In this document: positions 1 to 8,032 of the stretch, piece by piece | Numbering within the stretch: the first letter of the stretch is position 1 | How the letters are laid out: every line of letters starts with the position of its first letter | From: Holdemania massiliensis AP2 | GTDB taxonomy: Bacteria > Bacillota_I > Bacilli_A > Erysipelotrichales > Erysipelotrichaceae | Assembly: GCF_000327285.1 (NCBI RefSeq) | Contig: NZ_HE998567.1 | Span: forward strand, 337,588-401,587 | DNA length: 64,000 nt | Direction: 5' to 3' | Program-made: the position numbers and the translations under genes | Notes under the pieces: generated by a model | What the model was told of the DNA's origin: nothing | Databases searched by the model: none | Seen by the model: only the letters and a program-made list of their open reading frames with translations

Positions 1-29
1 TTAAACTAAGGCAAAAGGAGGAAGGAAGC

Positions 30-593
30 ATGAAAAAGGGGTTGCTGATCGTGCTGAGCGGACCAAGCGGAGTCGGGAAGGGGACGATTCTGAAGGAGTT
101 TGTTGAGGATCCGGAATTAAATTTAGCGTATTCGGTTTCCATGACGACCCGCGGGATGCGGCCGGGGGAAGTGGAAGGTGTCAATTATAACTTTGTTGAC
201 CGTCCGACCTTTGAACAGGCGATTAAGGACGGCGAGCTGCTGGAGTATGCGGAATTTGTCGGCAACTATTACGGAACACCGCTAAAAAACGTTGAAAAGC
301 TGCGCAGCGAGGGGAAAAATGTGCTGCTGGAAATCGAAGTGCAGGGTTGTCAGCAGGTGATGGAGAAATGTCCGGATGCCCTGACGATCTTTATCATCCC
401 GCCTAGCATGGAAGAGCTGGAAAAACGGATCCGCGGTCGCGGTACTGAGCCGGAAGAAATCGTGCAGCAACGCTTAAGCAAGGCCAGCCGGGAGATGGAA
501 CTGGTGGATCAATATAAATTCATCGTCTGCAATGAAGATCCGAAACTGGCGGCTTCCATCATTTCTTTAATTATAAAACGGCATATGGAATAG
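30..593 (+). CDS. gmk: Guanylate kinase
   Basis: Phosphorylates GMP to GDP with ATP in the cytoplasm, feeding GTP and dGTP pools. The 187-residue product has the usual family length. It has a P-loop near residues 10-19 (SGPSGVGKGT), the GMP-binding region with SMTTRGMRPGE at about 37-47 and YAEFVGNYYGTP at about 73-84, and the lid with RIRGRGTE at about 133-140. The ATG follows a strong AAGGAGGAAGG ribosome site. A terminator overlaps the stop codon, so this is the end of a transcript whose upstream part lies outside the window. Nothing about it is unusual. Confidence 0.97.
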   Translation: MKKGLLIVLSGPSGVGKGTILKEFVEDPELNLAYSVSMTTRGMRPGEVEGVNYNFVDRPTFEQAIKDGELLEYAEFVGNYYGTPLKNVEKLRSEGKNVLLEIEVQGCQQVMEKCPDALTIFIIPPSMEELEKRIRGRGTEPEEIVQQRLSKASREMELVDQYKFIVCNEDPKLAASIISLIIKRHME

Positions 594-625
594 AAGAATC
601 GACAGATAGGTTCTTCTTTTATTTT
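593..625 (+). terminator. Rho-independent terminator after gmk
   Basis: GAAGAA (593-598) pairs with TTCTTC (611-616), followed by TTTTATTTT. The stem is AT-rich and short but sits exactly at the end of gmk. Confidence 0.65.
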
Positions 626-705
626 GTCCGCTCCAGCGTCAAATTATTTATTCTATATATTATGTGACAAATTGATTAAATTATCCAAAAACATCGTGAA
701 AGCGG

Positions 706-734
706 TTGACACTGTCCCAGAAAATAGCTATCAT
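706..734 (+). promoter_or_regulatory. Sigma-A promoter for the SIS-domain operon
   Basis: A perfect -35 TTGACA (706-711) and a -10 TATCAT (729-734) are separated by 17 bases. They lie about 60 bases before the first of three SIS genes. Confidence 0.75.
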
Positions 735-792
735 AAAGTCAGCGTAAAGGGTCATTCGCGGGAGTGATTCTGCGTGAAAGGGAGGTTTCAGT

Positions 793-1536
793 ATGGCTGA
801 AGCAAAAGAATTTTTCTCAGCTGCCAAACACGCTCTGGAAGAGGTTAAAAACACTCAGAGAGAGCCGATTTACCAGGCTGCCAAAATGATGGGCGACTGC
901 ATGCTGGAAAACGGTCTTGTTCAGTTGTTCGGGTTAGGACATGGACTGGCGTTTTCCATGGAACTGGGGTATCGTGCCGGCGGGTTGATGCCGTTCCACC
1001 AGATCAAAATGGAGGATTTATTGCTGCGCGGCATCGTTTCTCCGGAAGAAGCGAACCAGCCTGATTTTAACGACCGCACTGATTTGGCGGACAAACTGTG
1101 GGATATGTACAATATCGATGATCACGATATGTTCATTCTGATTTCCAATCCGGCCAACAACGGTGTTATCGTTGAATTTGCAAAGAAAGTCAAAGAAATG
1201 GGCCGCAAGCTGATCGTGGTGACGTCAAAGGCGGAAGCGGAGGCTTCGGTTTCCCGTCATCCATCCGGGAAGAAACTGACGGATTATGCAGATCTGATTT
1301 TGGATAACTGCGCGCCAAGTCCGGATATGGTAGTTTCTCTGGAAAATGGTCAGAAGATCAATCAGGTTTCCACAGTGACCGGCAACGTTATTGCACAGAT
1401 GCTGTGTGCTGAAACTTATCACTATCTGACCGGATTAGGCCATGACTGTCCGGTATTGCTGAGCGCCAATGTGAAGGGTGCCGATGTCCATAACCGCGAA
1501 ATCTCAGATGTCTATCTGGGACGCTGGAATTCCTAG
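793..1536 (+). CDS. SIS-domain sugar isomerase-like protein, paralogue 1 (altered phosphosugar motifs)
   Basis: Member of the UPF0309-like sugar isomerase (SIS) proteins, about 247 residues, predicted cytosolic phosphosugar binder. The fold is recognisable and HPSGKKL at about residues 154-160 is shared with the two next genes. The positions that carry serines in the paralogues are changed: FGLGHG (46-51) replaces FGSGHS/FGTGHS, and SNPANN (118-123) replaces SNSGxN. It may therefore bind a different ligand or act as a non-catalytic partner. First gene of a three-gene operon with tight spacing (11 and 23 bases). It has a good GGGAGG ribosome site. Confidence 0.82.
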   Translation: MAEAKEFFSAAKHALEEVKNTQREPIYQAAKMMGDCMLENGLVQLFGLGHGLAFSMELGYRAGGLMPFHQIKMEDLLLRGIVSPEEANQPDFNDRTDLADKLWDMYNIDDHDMFILISNPANNGVIVEFAKKVKEMGRKLIVVTSKAEAEASVSRHPSGKKLTDYADLILDNCAPSPDMVVSLENGQKINQVSTVTGNVIAQMLCAETYHYLTGLGHDCPVLLSANVKGADVHNREISDVYLGRWNS

Positions 1537-1547
1537 GAGGTGCGCTC

Positions 1548-2297
1548 ATGAAAGAAATTACAATGGATTTGTTCTATGAGGAAATGCTGAAAGTTGTCGA
1601 TGTACTGGAAGGCAAAGAAATGGACAATATCCGCAAGGCTTCAGAGGTCTGCGCGGAAACGATTGCTCAGGGCGGCGTTGTGCATGTCTTTGGTTCCGGG
1701 CATTCTGTTGGATTTGGCATGGAACTGGCAGGCCGTCCGGGCTCTTTAGTTCCATTCCATACGATCGTCACCAGTGATTTCGTGCTGCATGGCAAGGTTA
1801 CGCTGGCGGAGTTTAAAGATCCGGACAATATTTTTGAACGCCGTGCGGATATTGCCGATCGACTGTACGACCTGTATGACATCCGTCCGCAGGACAGCTT
1901 CATTATCATCTCGAATTCCGGAATCAACGGCGTCGTCATTGACTTTGCGATCAAAGCGAAGGCAGAAGGCCACAAGGTCATCGTTGTGACCAGCTGGCAG
2001 CATACCAGTGCAGAAGCCAGCCGTCATCCAAGCGGCAAGAAGCTGTATGAGATGGGCGATGTGGTCATTGATAACTGCGGTCCGCAGGGCGATGCGCTGA
2101 TTGAAACTGGCAAGATTGAAAAGATCTGCTCGATTTCTTCGATTACTGGTGCCTTTATCGCTCAGTCGATCACGACAGAAACCTGCCGGCTGTTAAGTGA
2201 GAAGGGCGTGGAACTGCCGCTGTTGCTGAGTGAAGAAACCGAAGAAAACCGCAGACACAATGCAGAATTAAGACAGAAATACGCAGGCCGTATTTAA
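1548..2297 (+). CDS. SIS-domain sugar isomerase-like protein, paralogue 2
   Basis: 249 residues, same family as its neighbours. It keeps the usual SIS phosphosugar-binding signatures: FGSGHS near residue 50, SNSGIN near 123-128, and SRHPSGKKL near 160. It probably binds or isomerises an aldose/ketose phosphate, but no transporter or kinase is linked, so the substrate cannot be told. The ATG has an AGGAGG ribosome site 11 bases after the previous stop. Translational coupling is likely. Confidence 0.85.
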   Translation: MKEITMDLFYEEMLKVVDVLEGKEMDNIRKASEVCAETIAQGGVVHVFGSGHSVGFGMELAGRPGSLVPFHTIVTSDFVLHGKVTLAEFKDPDNIFERRADIADRLYDLYDIRPQDSFIIISNSGINGVVIDFAIKAKAEGHKVIVVTSWQHTSAEASRHPSGKKLYEMGDVVIDNCGPQGDALIETGKIEKICSISSITGAFIAQSITTETCRLLSEKGVELPLLLSEETEENRRHNAELRQKYAGRI

Positions 2298-2320
2298 TTA
2301 AGGAAAAGGGAGGTACTAAA

Positions 2321-3043
2321 ATGTACAATTTTGAATACATGAACAAGGTTGATGAGCTGCTGCACACGGTGGATGATGCTAACAAGGAAAAAATCCAGGA
2401 ATTGGCAGTCAAGTTTGCCGACAACATCAAGAATAACCACATCATCCATGTCTTTGGCACAGGTCATTCCCACATGATCGGCATTGAACTGTTCTGCCGT
2501 GCCGGCGGACTGGGCAATGTCAATGCGATTCTGGATCCGGATGCGCTGACTAACTTCGGCGCTCGCCGCAGCGGTGCCATGGAAAAGGTTTCCGGTTTGG
2601 CGGATGTCATCTTTGATCAGTATAAAATTGACAAAGACGATATCATGATCATTATCTCCAACTCCGGCCGTAACGCTGTTCCAGTAGAAATGGCGATGCG
2701 CTGCCAGAAAGAGGGCGTTTATTCTATCGCTTTAACCAATCTGCATCAGTCGCAGAACACAACCAGCCGTCATCCTAGCGGCAAGCGTCTGTTTGAGTGC
2801 GTTGACTGCATTCTGGACAACTGTGTTCCAGATGGCGATGCTTTGATGAATGTCGGCGGCGTTGCAACCGGCCCAGGCAGCACAATCTCCAGCATCTTTG
2901 TTCTGGATACGATCGTCAATGAAGCACTGAAGATCCTGGCGGCTGAAGGCTGTGAACTGCCGGTATTCCAGAGTCAGAACGTCGATGGCTTCAACAATGA
3001 TGCGATCTACGCGAAGTATGAAGACCGCGTAAAACATTTCTAA
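2321..3043 (+). CDS. SIS-domain sugar isomerase-like protein, paralogue 3
   Basis: 240 residues, last gene of the SIS operon. It keeps FGTGHS near residues 46-51, SNSGRN near 113-118 and SRHPSGKRL. The family is annotated in Firmicutes as UPF0309 or sugar isomerase domain proteins. The three products could form a hetero-oligomer, as SIS domains work as dimers with sites at interfaces; this is inference. A strong terminator follows. Confidence 0.85.
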   Translation: MYNFEYMNKVDELLHTVDDANKEKIQELAVKFADNIKNNHIIHVFGTGHSHMIGIELFCRAGGLGNVNAILDPDALTNFGARRSGAMEKVSGLADVIFDQYKIDKDDIMIIISNSGRNAVPVEMAMRCQKEGVYSIALTNLHQSQNTTSRHPSGKRLFECVDCILDNCVPDGDALMNVGGVATGPGSTISSIFVLDTIVNEALKILAAEGCELPVFQSQNVDGFNNDAIYAKYEDRVKHF

Positions 3044-3059
3044 GAATCAGAGAAACAGA

Positions 3060-3093
3060 CTGCAGCATGAATTCAAAGTGCTGCAGTTTTTTT
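3060..3093 (+). terminator. Rho-independent terminator of the SIS operon
   Basis: A perfect 8-bp stem (CTGCAGCA / TGCTGCAG) with an 11-base loop is followed by seven T. Confidence 0.9.
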
Positions 3094-3125
3094 GCGGACT
3101 CGCTGAACTTTGTTCTTGCTCTTTC

Positions 3126-3159
3126 TTTCTTTCTCTGATAGGATAGAAAGAGAAAGAAA
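3126..3159 (+). repeat. Purine/pyrimidine inverted repeat before the AlbA-type gene
   Basis: TTTCTTTCTCT (3126-3136) is the exact inverted complement of AGAGAAAGAAA (3149-3159), with a 12-base spacer. It ends 12 bases before the ATG, next to the ribosome site. It could be an operator or a leader hairpin that hides the ribosome site. Confidence 0.5.
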
Positions 3160-3171
3160 TGAGGCCGTGAC

Positions 3172-4491
3172 ATGTTTGACTTTGAAAACCACGATTTGGA
3201 GTTTAAACAGGAATACACTTCGGATATAAGAAAAGAAGTGATTGCTTTTGCGAATGCAGAAGGAGGAACCATTCTTATCGGAATCCGCAAGGATGGAAGT
3301 GTTTTAGGTGTGGTGGATCCCGATTCTGTGATGCTTCAAATTGTGAATTCATTGAAAGATTCCATAGCTCCGGATATCATGCCTTTTGTGACTGTGAAAA
3401 CGAAGAAAACAGAAGGTAAATTCATTATTGAAGTTCATGTGTCAACAGGGATCAATCGTCCTTATTATCTTAAAGAGAAAGGCTTGAAACCAATCGGTGT
3501 CTATATCCGGAAGGGAAGTTCCTCACAACCGATGACAGATGAAGGAATTCGCGAGATGATTGTTCAAAGTAGCGGAAAATCCTATGAAGCTTTAAGAAGT
3601 TTGACTCAAGAACTTACCTTTTTAACACTGAGTAAAGAATTAGAGAAAAAATCAGTTGATTTCAGTTCATCTAAAATGAAAACTTTAAAACTAATTGGAG
3701 ATGATGGACTGTATACAAATTTAGCCTACTTGGTTTCTGACCAATGTGAAGTAACGATAAAAGTTGCTTTATTTCAAGGAATGGATAAAGCCGTATTCAG
3801 GGATCGAAAAGAGTTTTTCGGATCAATTTTAAAGCAGCTGGAGGAAGTCTACGAATTTATCGATTTGGTGAATAAAACCAAAGCCACATTCTCTGGACTA
3901 GATCGTATGGATAAACGTGATTATCCTCAAGAAGCCGTAAGAGAAGCTCTATTAAATTGTATTGTTCATCGAGATTACTCATTTAGCGGAAGTAATATCA
4001 TTAATATTTATGATGATCGGATTGAATTTGTATCGCTGGGTGGATTAGTTCCTGGACTGGAAATGAAATCGATTTTCTTAGGTGTTTCGCAATCAAGAAA
4101 TCCAAATTTGGCTGCTTTGTTCTATCGCATGCGTTTAATAGAAAGTTATGGAACGGGAATTAACAAAATCCAGCGCGCTTATCATAACGAAGAAAGACAT
4201 CCTGTCTTTGAAACAGCGAAGGGTGTGTTCCGAGTGACTTTACCAAACCGAAATGAGTTCAGTGAACTTGTGAGATTAGAATCTTCTGATGAATTCGAAG
4301 GTATATTAGAAAAACAAAAAAATAGAATCTTAGAAATAGCCTTAAAACAAGGTCAAGTAACTAGAAAAGATGTAGAAGAATTATTAAAAGCGGGGTCAAC
4401 AAAAGCCTTTCGTTTGCTGCGGCAGTTATGTGAAGAAGGCAAACTGCAGAGTGTAGGCAATGGGAAACTCAGCCATTATGTACTAAAATAG
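3172..4491 (+). CDS. Schlafen/AlbA_2-domain ATP-binding regulator (RecG-like annotation)
   Basis: 439 residues. The N-terminal part, about residues 1-125, is an AlbA_2/Schlafen-type domain: DFENHDLEFKQEYT start, then IAFANAEGGTILIGI at about 24-38. The middle has the conserved REALLNCIVHRDYS segment (about 259-272) and ESYGTGINKI (about 324-333) of the HATPase-like C-terminal region seen in these proteins. The C-terminus ends in a winged-helix-like segment. Such proteins are often misnamed RecG-like helicases; they are predicted DNA-binding regulators, and some belong to defence loci. It is a single gene with its own terminator. Codon use is more AT-rich than the SIS operon, suggesting acquisition. 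Confidence 0.8.
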   Translation: MFDFENHDLEFKQEYTSDIRKEVIAFANAEGGTILIGIRKDGSVLGVVDPDSVMLQIVNSLKDSIAPDIMPFVTVKTKKTEGKFIIEVHVSTGINRPYYLKEKGLKPIGVYIRKGSSSQPMTDEGIREMIVQSSGKSYEALRSLTQELTFLTLSKELEKKSVDFSSSKMKTLKLIGDDGLYTNLAYLVSDQCEVTIKVALFQGMDKAVFRDRKEFFGSILKQLEEVYEFIDLVNKTKATFSGLDRMDKRDYPQEAVREALLNCIVHRDYSFSGSNIINIYDDRIEFVSLGGLVPGLEMKSIFLGVSQSRNPNLAALFYRMRLIESYGTGINKIQRAYHNEERHPVFETAKGVFRVTLPNRNEFSELVRLESSDEFEGILEKQKNRILEIALKQGQVTRKDVEELLKAGSTKAFRLLRQLCEEGKLQSVGNGKLSHYVLK

Positions 4492-4513
4492 GATTAGATA
4501 TAGTTTAATGAAG

Positions 4514-4557
4514 GAGCTGTGACGCAAATACCTAAAAGCGTTGCAGCTCTTTTTTTA
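4514..4557 (+). terminator. Rho-independent terminator
   Basis: A 12-bp stem beginning GAGCTG (4514-4519) and closing with CAGCTC (4544-4549) is followed by eight T. It separates the AlbA-type gene from the capsule locus. Confidence 0.9.
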
Positions 4558-4837
4558 TTTTTTAAGTTATTCACAGAAATAAAGACTAATCATTCATGAC
4601 ATTAATTTTGTCGTTGATGACATTTTTTCTTCTAATTGTGTAAAAAAAATTAGACTTTTTTTGACTGATAAACTAGAGCTGGAAATTACTGTAAATAACA
4701 TGTTTATTCAGCCTTTATTCATTATAAATGGCTCACTTTTTAATGTCAATAAAAGTCTACTTTAAATTACAGGCTTGTTGACGACTTCGCAGGTGGCGAG
4801 AGAAGCGGTCATTTTTTTATTAAAAGGGGGTGAAGGG
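4558..4837 (+). other. AT-rich gap before the capsule locus
   Basis: About 280 bases without a credible gene. It should hold the promoter of the capsule operon. TTGACT at about 4657 is a possible -35, but I find no convincing -10 at the right distance. The composition drops sharply from here, marking the left edge of the locus. Confidence 0.4.
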
Positions 4838-5353
4838 TTGAACTGGTATTTTATTGAAACTGAACGATTTGAAGAAGAGAAAGTAAAACAGATCCTGATT
4901 AATTCAGGCTTTGACGCCTTTATCCCAAAGAAAGAAATGTATTTTAAAAAAGGGGAATTCACAGAGATAACCCAACGACTGTTGTTTCCGGGGACGGTTA
5001 TGGTCTGCGATCCGGAATCACCACCGCAATTTACCCAGAAGTTGAATGACTGGCTTGCTTTAAAGAAATCGGGATCAGAACTCATTCGATTAGAATCGGA
5101 TACTTATTATTCCTTATCTAATAAGGAGAAAGCTTGTTTAAGTCAATTATTAGACAGTCAAAGGATTCTACGATTTTCAACAGGTGTAATTCGACAACGA
5201 GAACTCCACGTCCTAAAAGGTCCTTTACAAGGTCATGAAAAAGAAATTCAGAAGATTAAACGCCATCAACGCCTAGCGACATTGCCTGTCCAGCTATGTG
5301 GTCAAACGATAGCCTTAATCGTAGGCTTAGAAGTAATCGAAAAAATTGGATAG
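4838..5353 (+). CDS. loaP: LoaP-type NusG paralogue, transcription antiterminator of the capsule operon
   Basis: 171 residues with TTG start at 4838, chosen because AAGGGGG lies 7 bases upstream and because the protein then matches the length and N-terminus (NWYF) of the second paralogue at 24743. Longer in-frame starts exist from 4775 but lack a ribosome site. The N-terminal half is a NusG NGN domain (NWYFIETERFEEEKV, LLFPGTVMVCD). The C-terminal part has the KOW-like VLKGPLQGHEKEIQKIK segment. LoaP proteins bind RNA polymerase and a leader RNA hairpin to let it pass terminators in long operons. Position at the head of a capsule operon fits exactly. Confidence 0.88.
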   Translation: MNWYFIETERFEEEKVKQILINSGFDAFIPKKEMYFKKGEFTEITQRLLFPGTVMVCDPESPPQFTQKLNDWLALKKSGSELIRLESDTYYSLSNKEKACLSQLLDSQRILRFSTGVIRQRELHVLKGPLQGHEKEIQKIKRHQRLATLPVQLCGQTIALIVGLEVIEKIG

Positions 5354-5422
5354 AAAACAAATAGTTGTTGCGGCACTTTTAATTCATCCGAGATCATCTT
5401 TTACAAACTCATCGTGTGCTTG

Positions 5423-5445
5423 AGGTGGCGAAGCCTACCTTTTTT
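5423..5445 (+). terminator. Leader terminator between loaP and the first capsule gene
   Basis: AGGT-GGC (5423-5429) pairs with GCC-(T)-ACCT (5433-5440), with a GAA loop and one bulged T, followed by six T. The 116-base leader has no gene. A terminator between an antiterminator gene and its target operon is the expected LoaP target layout. Confidence 0.75.
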
Positions 5446-5469
5446 ATATAAACCAAAGGATGTGACAGA

Positions 5470-6528
5470 TTGAAAAAACAGAAAAACACCCACAAAAAAG
5501 ACAAGAAAACAAGGATCTTATTGATACTAATAGGTGTTCTTGTTTCTTTAATCTTAATTCTAGTTTTGGGTGGAAATCTCTATATTGATTCTTTATTGAA
5601 CAGAACGATCCGTTCTAGAAAACTCTCTAACGAAGACGCTTTAGTCAGCCAAGAAGTCTTAGATCAAGTCAAAAATCATCGCATTGTGAATATCGCCTTA
5701 TTTGGATCGGATAATGCCAGAAAAGCGCAATGGAATGACTATGAAATGGAACGTTCTGATGCCACAAAGATTGTTTCTTTGGATTTTGATTCTAAAAAGA
5801 TTAAGATCACTTCTGTTCAACGTGATACTTTAATTTGGATTCCAGAACCTTACAATGATTATGATAAATTGAATCATGCGCATTGGCGAGGTGGGCCAGA
5901 ACTGGCAGTAAAAATGTTGAATTATAACTTTGACTTGGATATCACGCAATATGTCGGTTTTAGTTTTGAAGCATTAGAAACTTTAGTTGATTTAATTGGT
6001 GGAATTGATTTAGTATTGCCGGAAGGACTCTTATCTCAAATGATGTATGATCAGGGGGCGAGAGAAGAGAATGGAGTGTATCATTTAAATGGAGCCCAAA
6101 TAACATACTACTGTAGAATTAGAGAAACAGACGATGATTTTCATCGGATGGATCGACAGAATGATATTATATTAAAAATCTTAGAGAAGTTAGTTAAAAA
6201 GAATGTGTTTGAATTAATGGAAATCGTGGATGAAATGCTTCCTTATGTGGAAACCAACTTAACGAATAACGAAATCAAAAATGATATCACTTCCTTGTTA
6301 AGCTTTGATTTAAAGCATATTGATCAATTCCAAATTCCATCGAAAGGGATGGATTCGATTGAGAAAGTCATTGAATACAATGGATTCAGCCCAATTTATA
6401 TGATGGAAAACTACGAAGACTTAGCGAAAGAACTTCATTGGAATATCTATGAGGATGAGAGTTATCAGCCAAGTTCTACCATTGTTCAATTAGAAAAGAA
6501 TATTCAAAATCAATTCGGAGGATCCTGA
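5470..6528 (+). CDS. LytR-CpsA-Psr (LCP) family glycopolymer ligase
   Basis: 352 residues, TTG start with AAAGGATG upstream. A lysine-rich N-terminus (1-15) is followed by one membrane segment (about 17-40) and an extracellular LCP domain. Visible motifs are NIALFGSDN (about 72-80), SVQRDTL with the conserved arginine (about 115-121), and LIGGIDLVLPEG (about 174-185). LCP enzymes move undecaprenyl-linked polymer onto peptidoglycan, so this gene probably anchors the capsule to the wall. First structural gene of the operon. Confidence 0.9.
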   Translation: MKKQKNTHKKDKKTRILLILIGVLVSLILILVLGGNLYIDSLLNRTIRSRKLSNEDALVSQEVLDQVKNHRIVNIALFGSDNARKAQWNDYEMERSDATKIVSLDFDSKKIKITSVQRDTLIWIPEPYNDYDKLNHAHWRGGPELAVKMLNYNFDLDITQYVGFSFEALETLVDLIGGIDLVLPEGLLSQMMYDQGAREENGVYHLNGAQITYYCRIRETDDDFHRMDRQNDIILKILEKLVKKNVFELMEIVDEMLPYVETNLTNNEIKNDITSLLSFDLKHIDQFQIPSKGMDSIEKVIEYNGFSPIYMMENYEDLAKELHWNIYEDESYQPSSTIVQLEKNIQNQFGGS

Positions 6529-6542
6529 AGATAGGGTTCTTT
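6519..6542 (+). terminator. Weak internal terminator after the LCP gene
   Basis: AGGATCC (6519-6525) can pair, with two G-T pairs, to GGGTTCT (6534-6540) around an 8-base loop, followed by a short T-rich stretch. It overlaps the stop codon region. It is probably weak, and read through if LoaP is active. Confidence 0.4.
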
Positions 6543-6575
6543 ATTATAGAGAAGAGAATAAAGGGGATATAGAAA

Positions 6576-7277
6576 ATGAACGAAAACGACGAAATTGAAA
6601 TTGATCTTTCGCGGGTGTTTGAAATCATTAAAAAGCATTTCAAACTTTTCGCTTTGATCATCCTAGCAACCTCTGCCGTTGCCGCCTTAGTAACTCTGTT
6701 TTTGATACCAAAGAAATATACTGCAGAAACGAAGCTGATTATTGTCCAGAAGTCGAATCCAGACAGTCAACAGATTAGCTATAATGATCTTCAGACATCA
6801 CAAAAATTAGTTAATACTTACAGTGAAATCCTAAAGAGTGAAGCCATTAGTGATGAAGTCATTCAAAATCTGAAGTTAGATGATTTAGATACAGAAGGGT
6901 ATCAGAAAATTGTCAAAATCAGTTCAGTGAAAGATACAGAAGTTATCACGGTTGCGGTTACTTCTAAAGATTCTAAAGAAGCTGCGACCATTGCGAATGA
7001 AGTTGTCCGTGTGTTCCAGGATAAAATCTATTCCATTATGAATATTGAAAATGTCACTGTTCTGAATTCCGCCAAAGTACCTGAGAAGAAATCCAGTCCT
7101 TCTACAATGAGAAATACGTTAGTTGGATTTTTATTAGGTTGTGTCATTGATGGATGTATAGTGGTGTATCTCTTATTGAATGATCGGAATATTCGAACCG
7201 AAGAAGAAATGAAACAGATCTTTGATTATCCGATTATTGGTTTGATTCCAGATATGAATGCAGGGGGGACAGAGTAA
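6576..7277 (+). CDS. Wzz/CpsC-type polysaccharide chain-length determinant (BY-kinase modulator)
   Basis: 233 residues. An acidic N-terminus leads into a first membrane segment (about 23-45). An extracytoplasmic domain follows, with KKYTAETKLIIV and a YSEILKSEAISDEVI region. A second membrane segment is at about 185-205, just after KVPEKKSSPSTMRN, where the Wzz family has its proline-rich motif. Together with CpsD it forms a split tyrosine autokinase that controls chain length. Its stop codon overlaps the CpsD start by one base. Confidence 0.9.
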   Translation: MNENDEIEIDLSRVFEIIKKHFKLFALIILATSAVAALVTLFLIPKKYTAETKLIIVQKSNPDSQQISYNDLQTSQKLVNTYSEILKSEAISDEVIQNLKLDDLDTEGYQKIVKISSVKDTEVITVAVTSKDSKEAATIANEVVRVFQDKIYSIMNIENVTVLNSAKVPEKKSSPSTMRNTLVGFLLGCVIDGCIVVYLLLNDRNIRTEEEMKQIFDYPIIGLIPDMNAGGTE

Positions 7278-8032
7278 TGTTAAGAGTAGGAGATGAATTG
7301 ATTACATTAACGGATCCAGATGCTCCTGCATCGGAAGCCTATCGTACCTTAAGAACCAATATCTTAATGCGCAATTTCGATAAGGATATGAAAGTAATTA
7401 ATATTATATCCACAACGGCACAGGAGGGAAAAAGTACTTGTGTCTTAAATTTGGCAATGGTTTATGCTCAGCTTCAAAAGAAAGTTCTTGTCATTGATTT
7501 GGACTTAAGAATGCCTACGATCCATAAGAAGCTGAAACTAAAGAATAAAAAAGGAATCTCGGATATTATAGGTCATCAGGCCGAGTTTGAAGAGGTTGTA
7601 TTACAGCCTTATGAACATGTGGATGTGATTACAGCGGGGACAAAGATTCCATTTGCTTCGGAGTTCATTCAGTCGAATGCGTTAAAAGTATTTATTGATG
7701 AACGAAGAGCAGAGTATGATTTGATTTTATTAGATTGCCCTCCAGTGGGCTTAGTCACCGATGGTGTGGTAGCGGCCAGTTATTGTGACGGGACAATTCT
7801 TGTCTGCGCTTCCAATCGAAATGACCGTAAGGAATTACTGCGAGTGAAGGATCAGTTAGAACAGACCCAAGTCAACGTCATTGGGATTGTGATGACCATG
7901 ATGCCAGTTCAGAAGAAATACTATAACAGCTATGGCTATCGTTACAGTGACAGTCAGAAGAAAGCTCCGAGTAAAAAGAAACAAACGAATTTGTTAAGTT
8001 CATTGAATAAGAAAAGCGGCAAGAAGAAATGA
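7277..8032 (+). CDS. CpsD-type bacterial tyrosine kinase
   Basis: 251 residues. Walker A is at about 48-57 (TAQEGKST), Walker A' at about 71-84 (VLVIDLDLRMPTIH), and Walker B near 150-157 (LILLDCPP). The C-terminal tail carries a tyrosine cluster (KKYYNSYGYRYSD, about 213-225), the usual site of autophosphorylation. A lysine-rich end follows. It partners with the upstream Wzz/CpsC protein and is the substrate of the CpsB phosphatase encoded immediately downstream, which overlaps by 4 bases. Confidence 0.93.
   Translation: MLRVGDELITLTDPDAPASEAYRTLRTNILMRNFDKDMKVINIISTTAQEGKSTCVLNLAMVYAQLQKKVLVIDLDLRMPTIHKKLKLKNKKGISDIIGHQAEFEEVVLQPYEHVDVITAGTKIPFASEFIQSNALKVFIDERRAEYDLILLDCPPVGLVTDGVVAASYCDGTILVCASNRNDRKELLRVKDQLEQTQVNVIGIVMTMMPVQKKYYNSYGYRYSDSQKKAPSKKKQTNLLSSLNKKSGKKK

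Noticed and set aside
4775-4837. Longer start for the capsule loaP
   Set aside because: No ribosome site, and the extra residues do not match the second paralogue, whose length equals the protein from TTG 4838.
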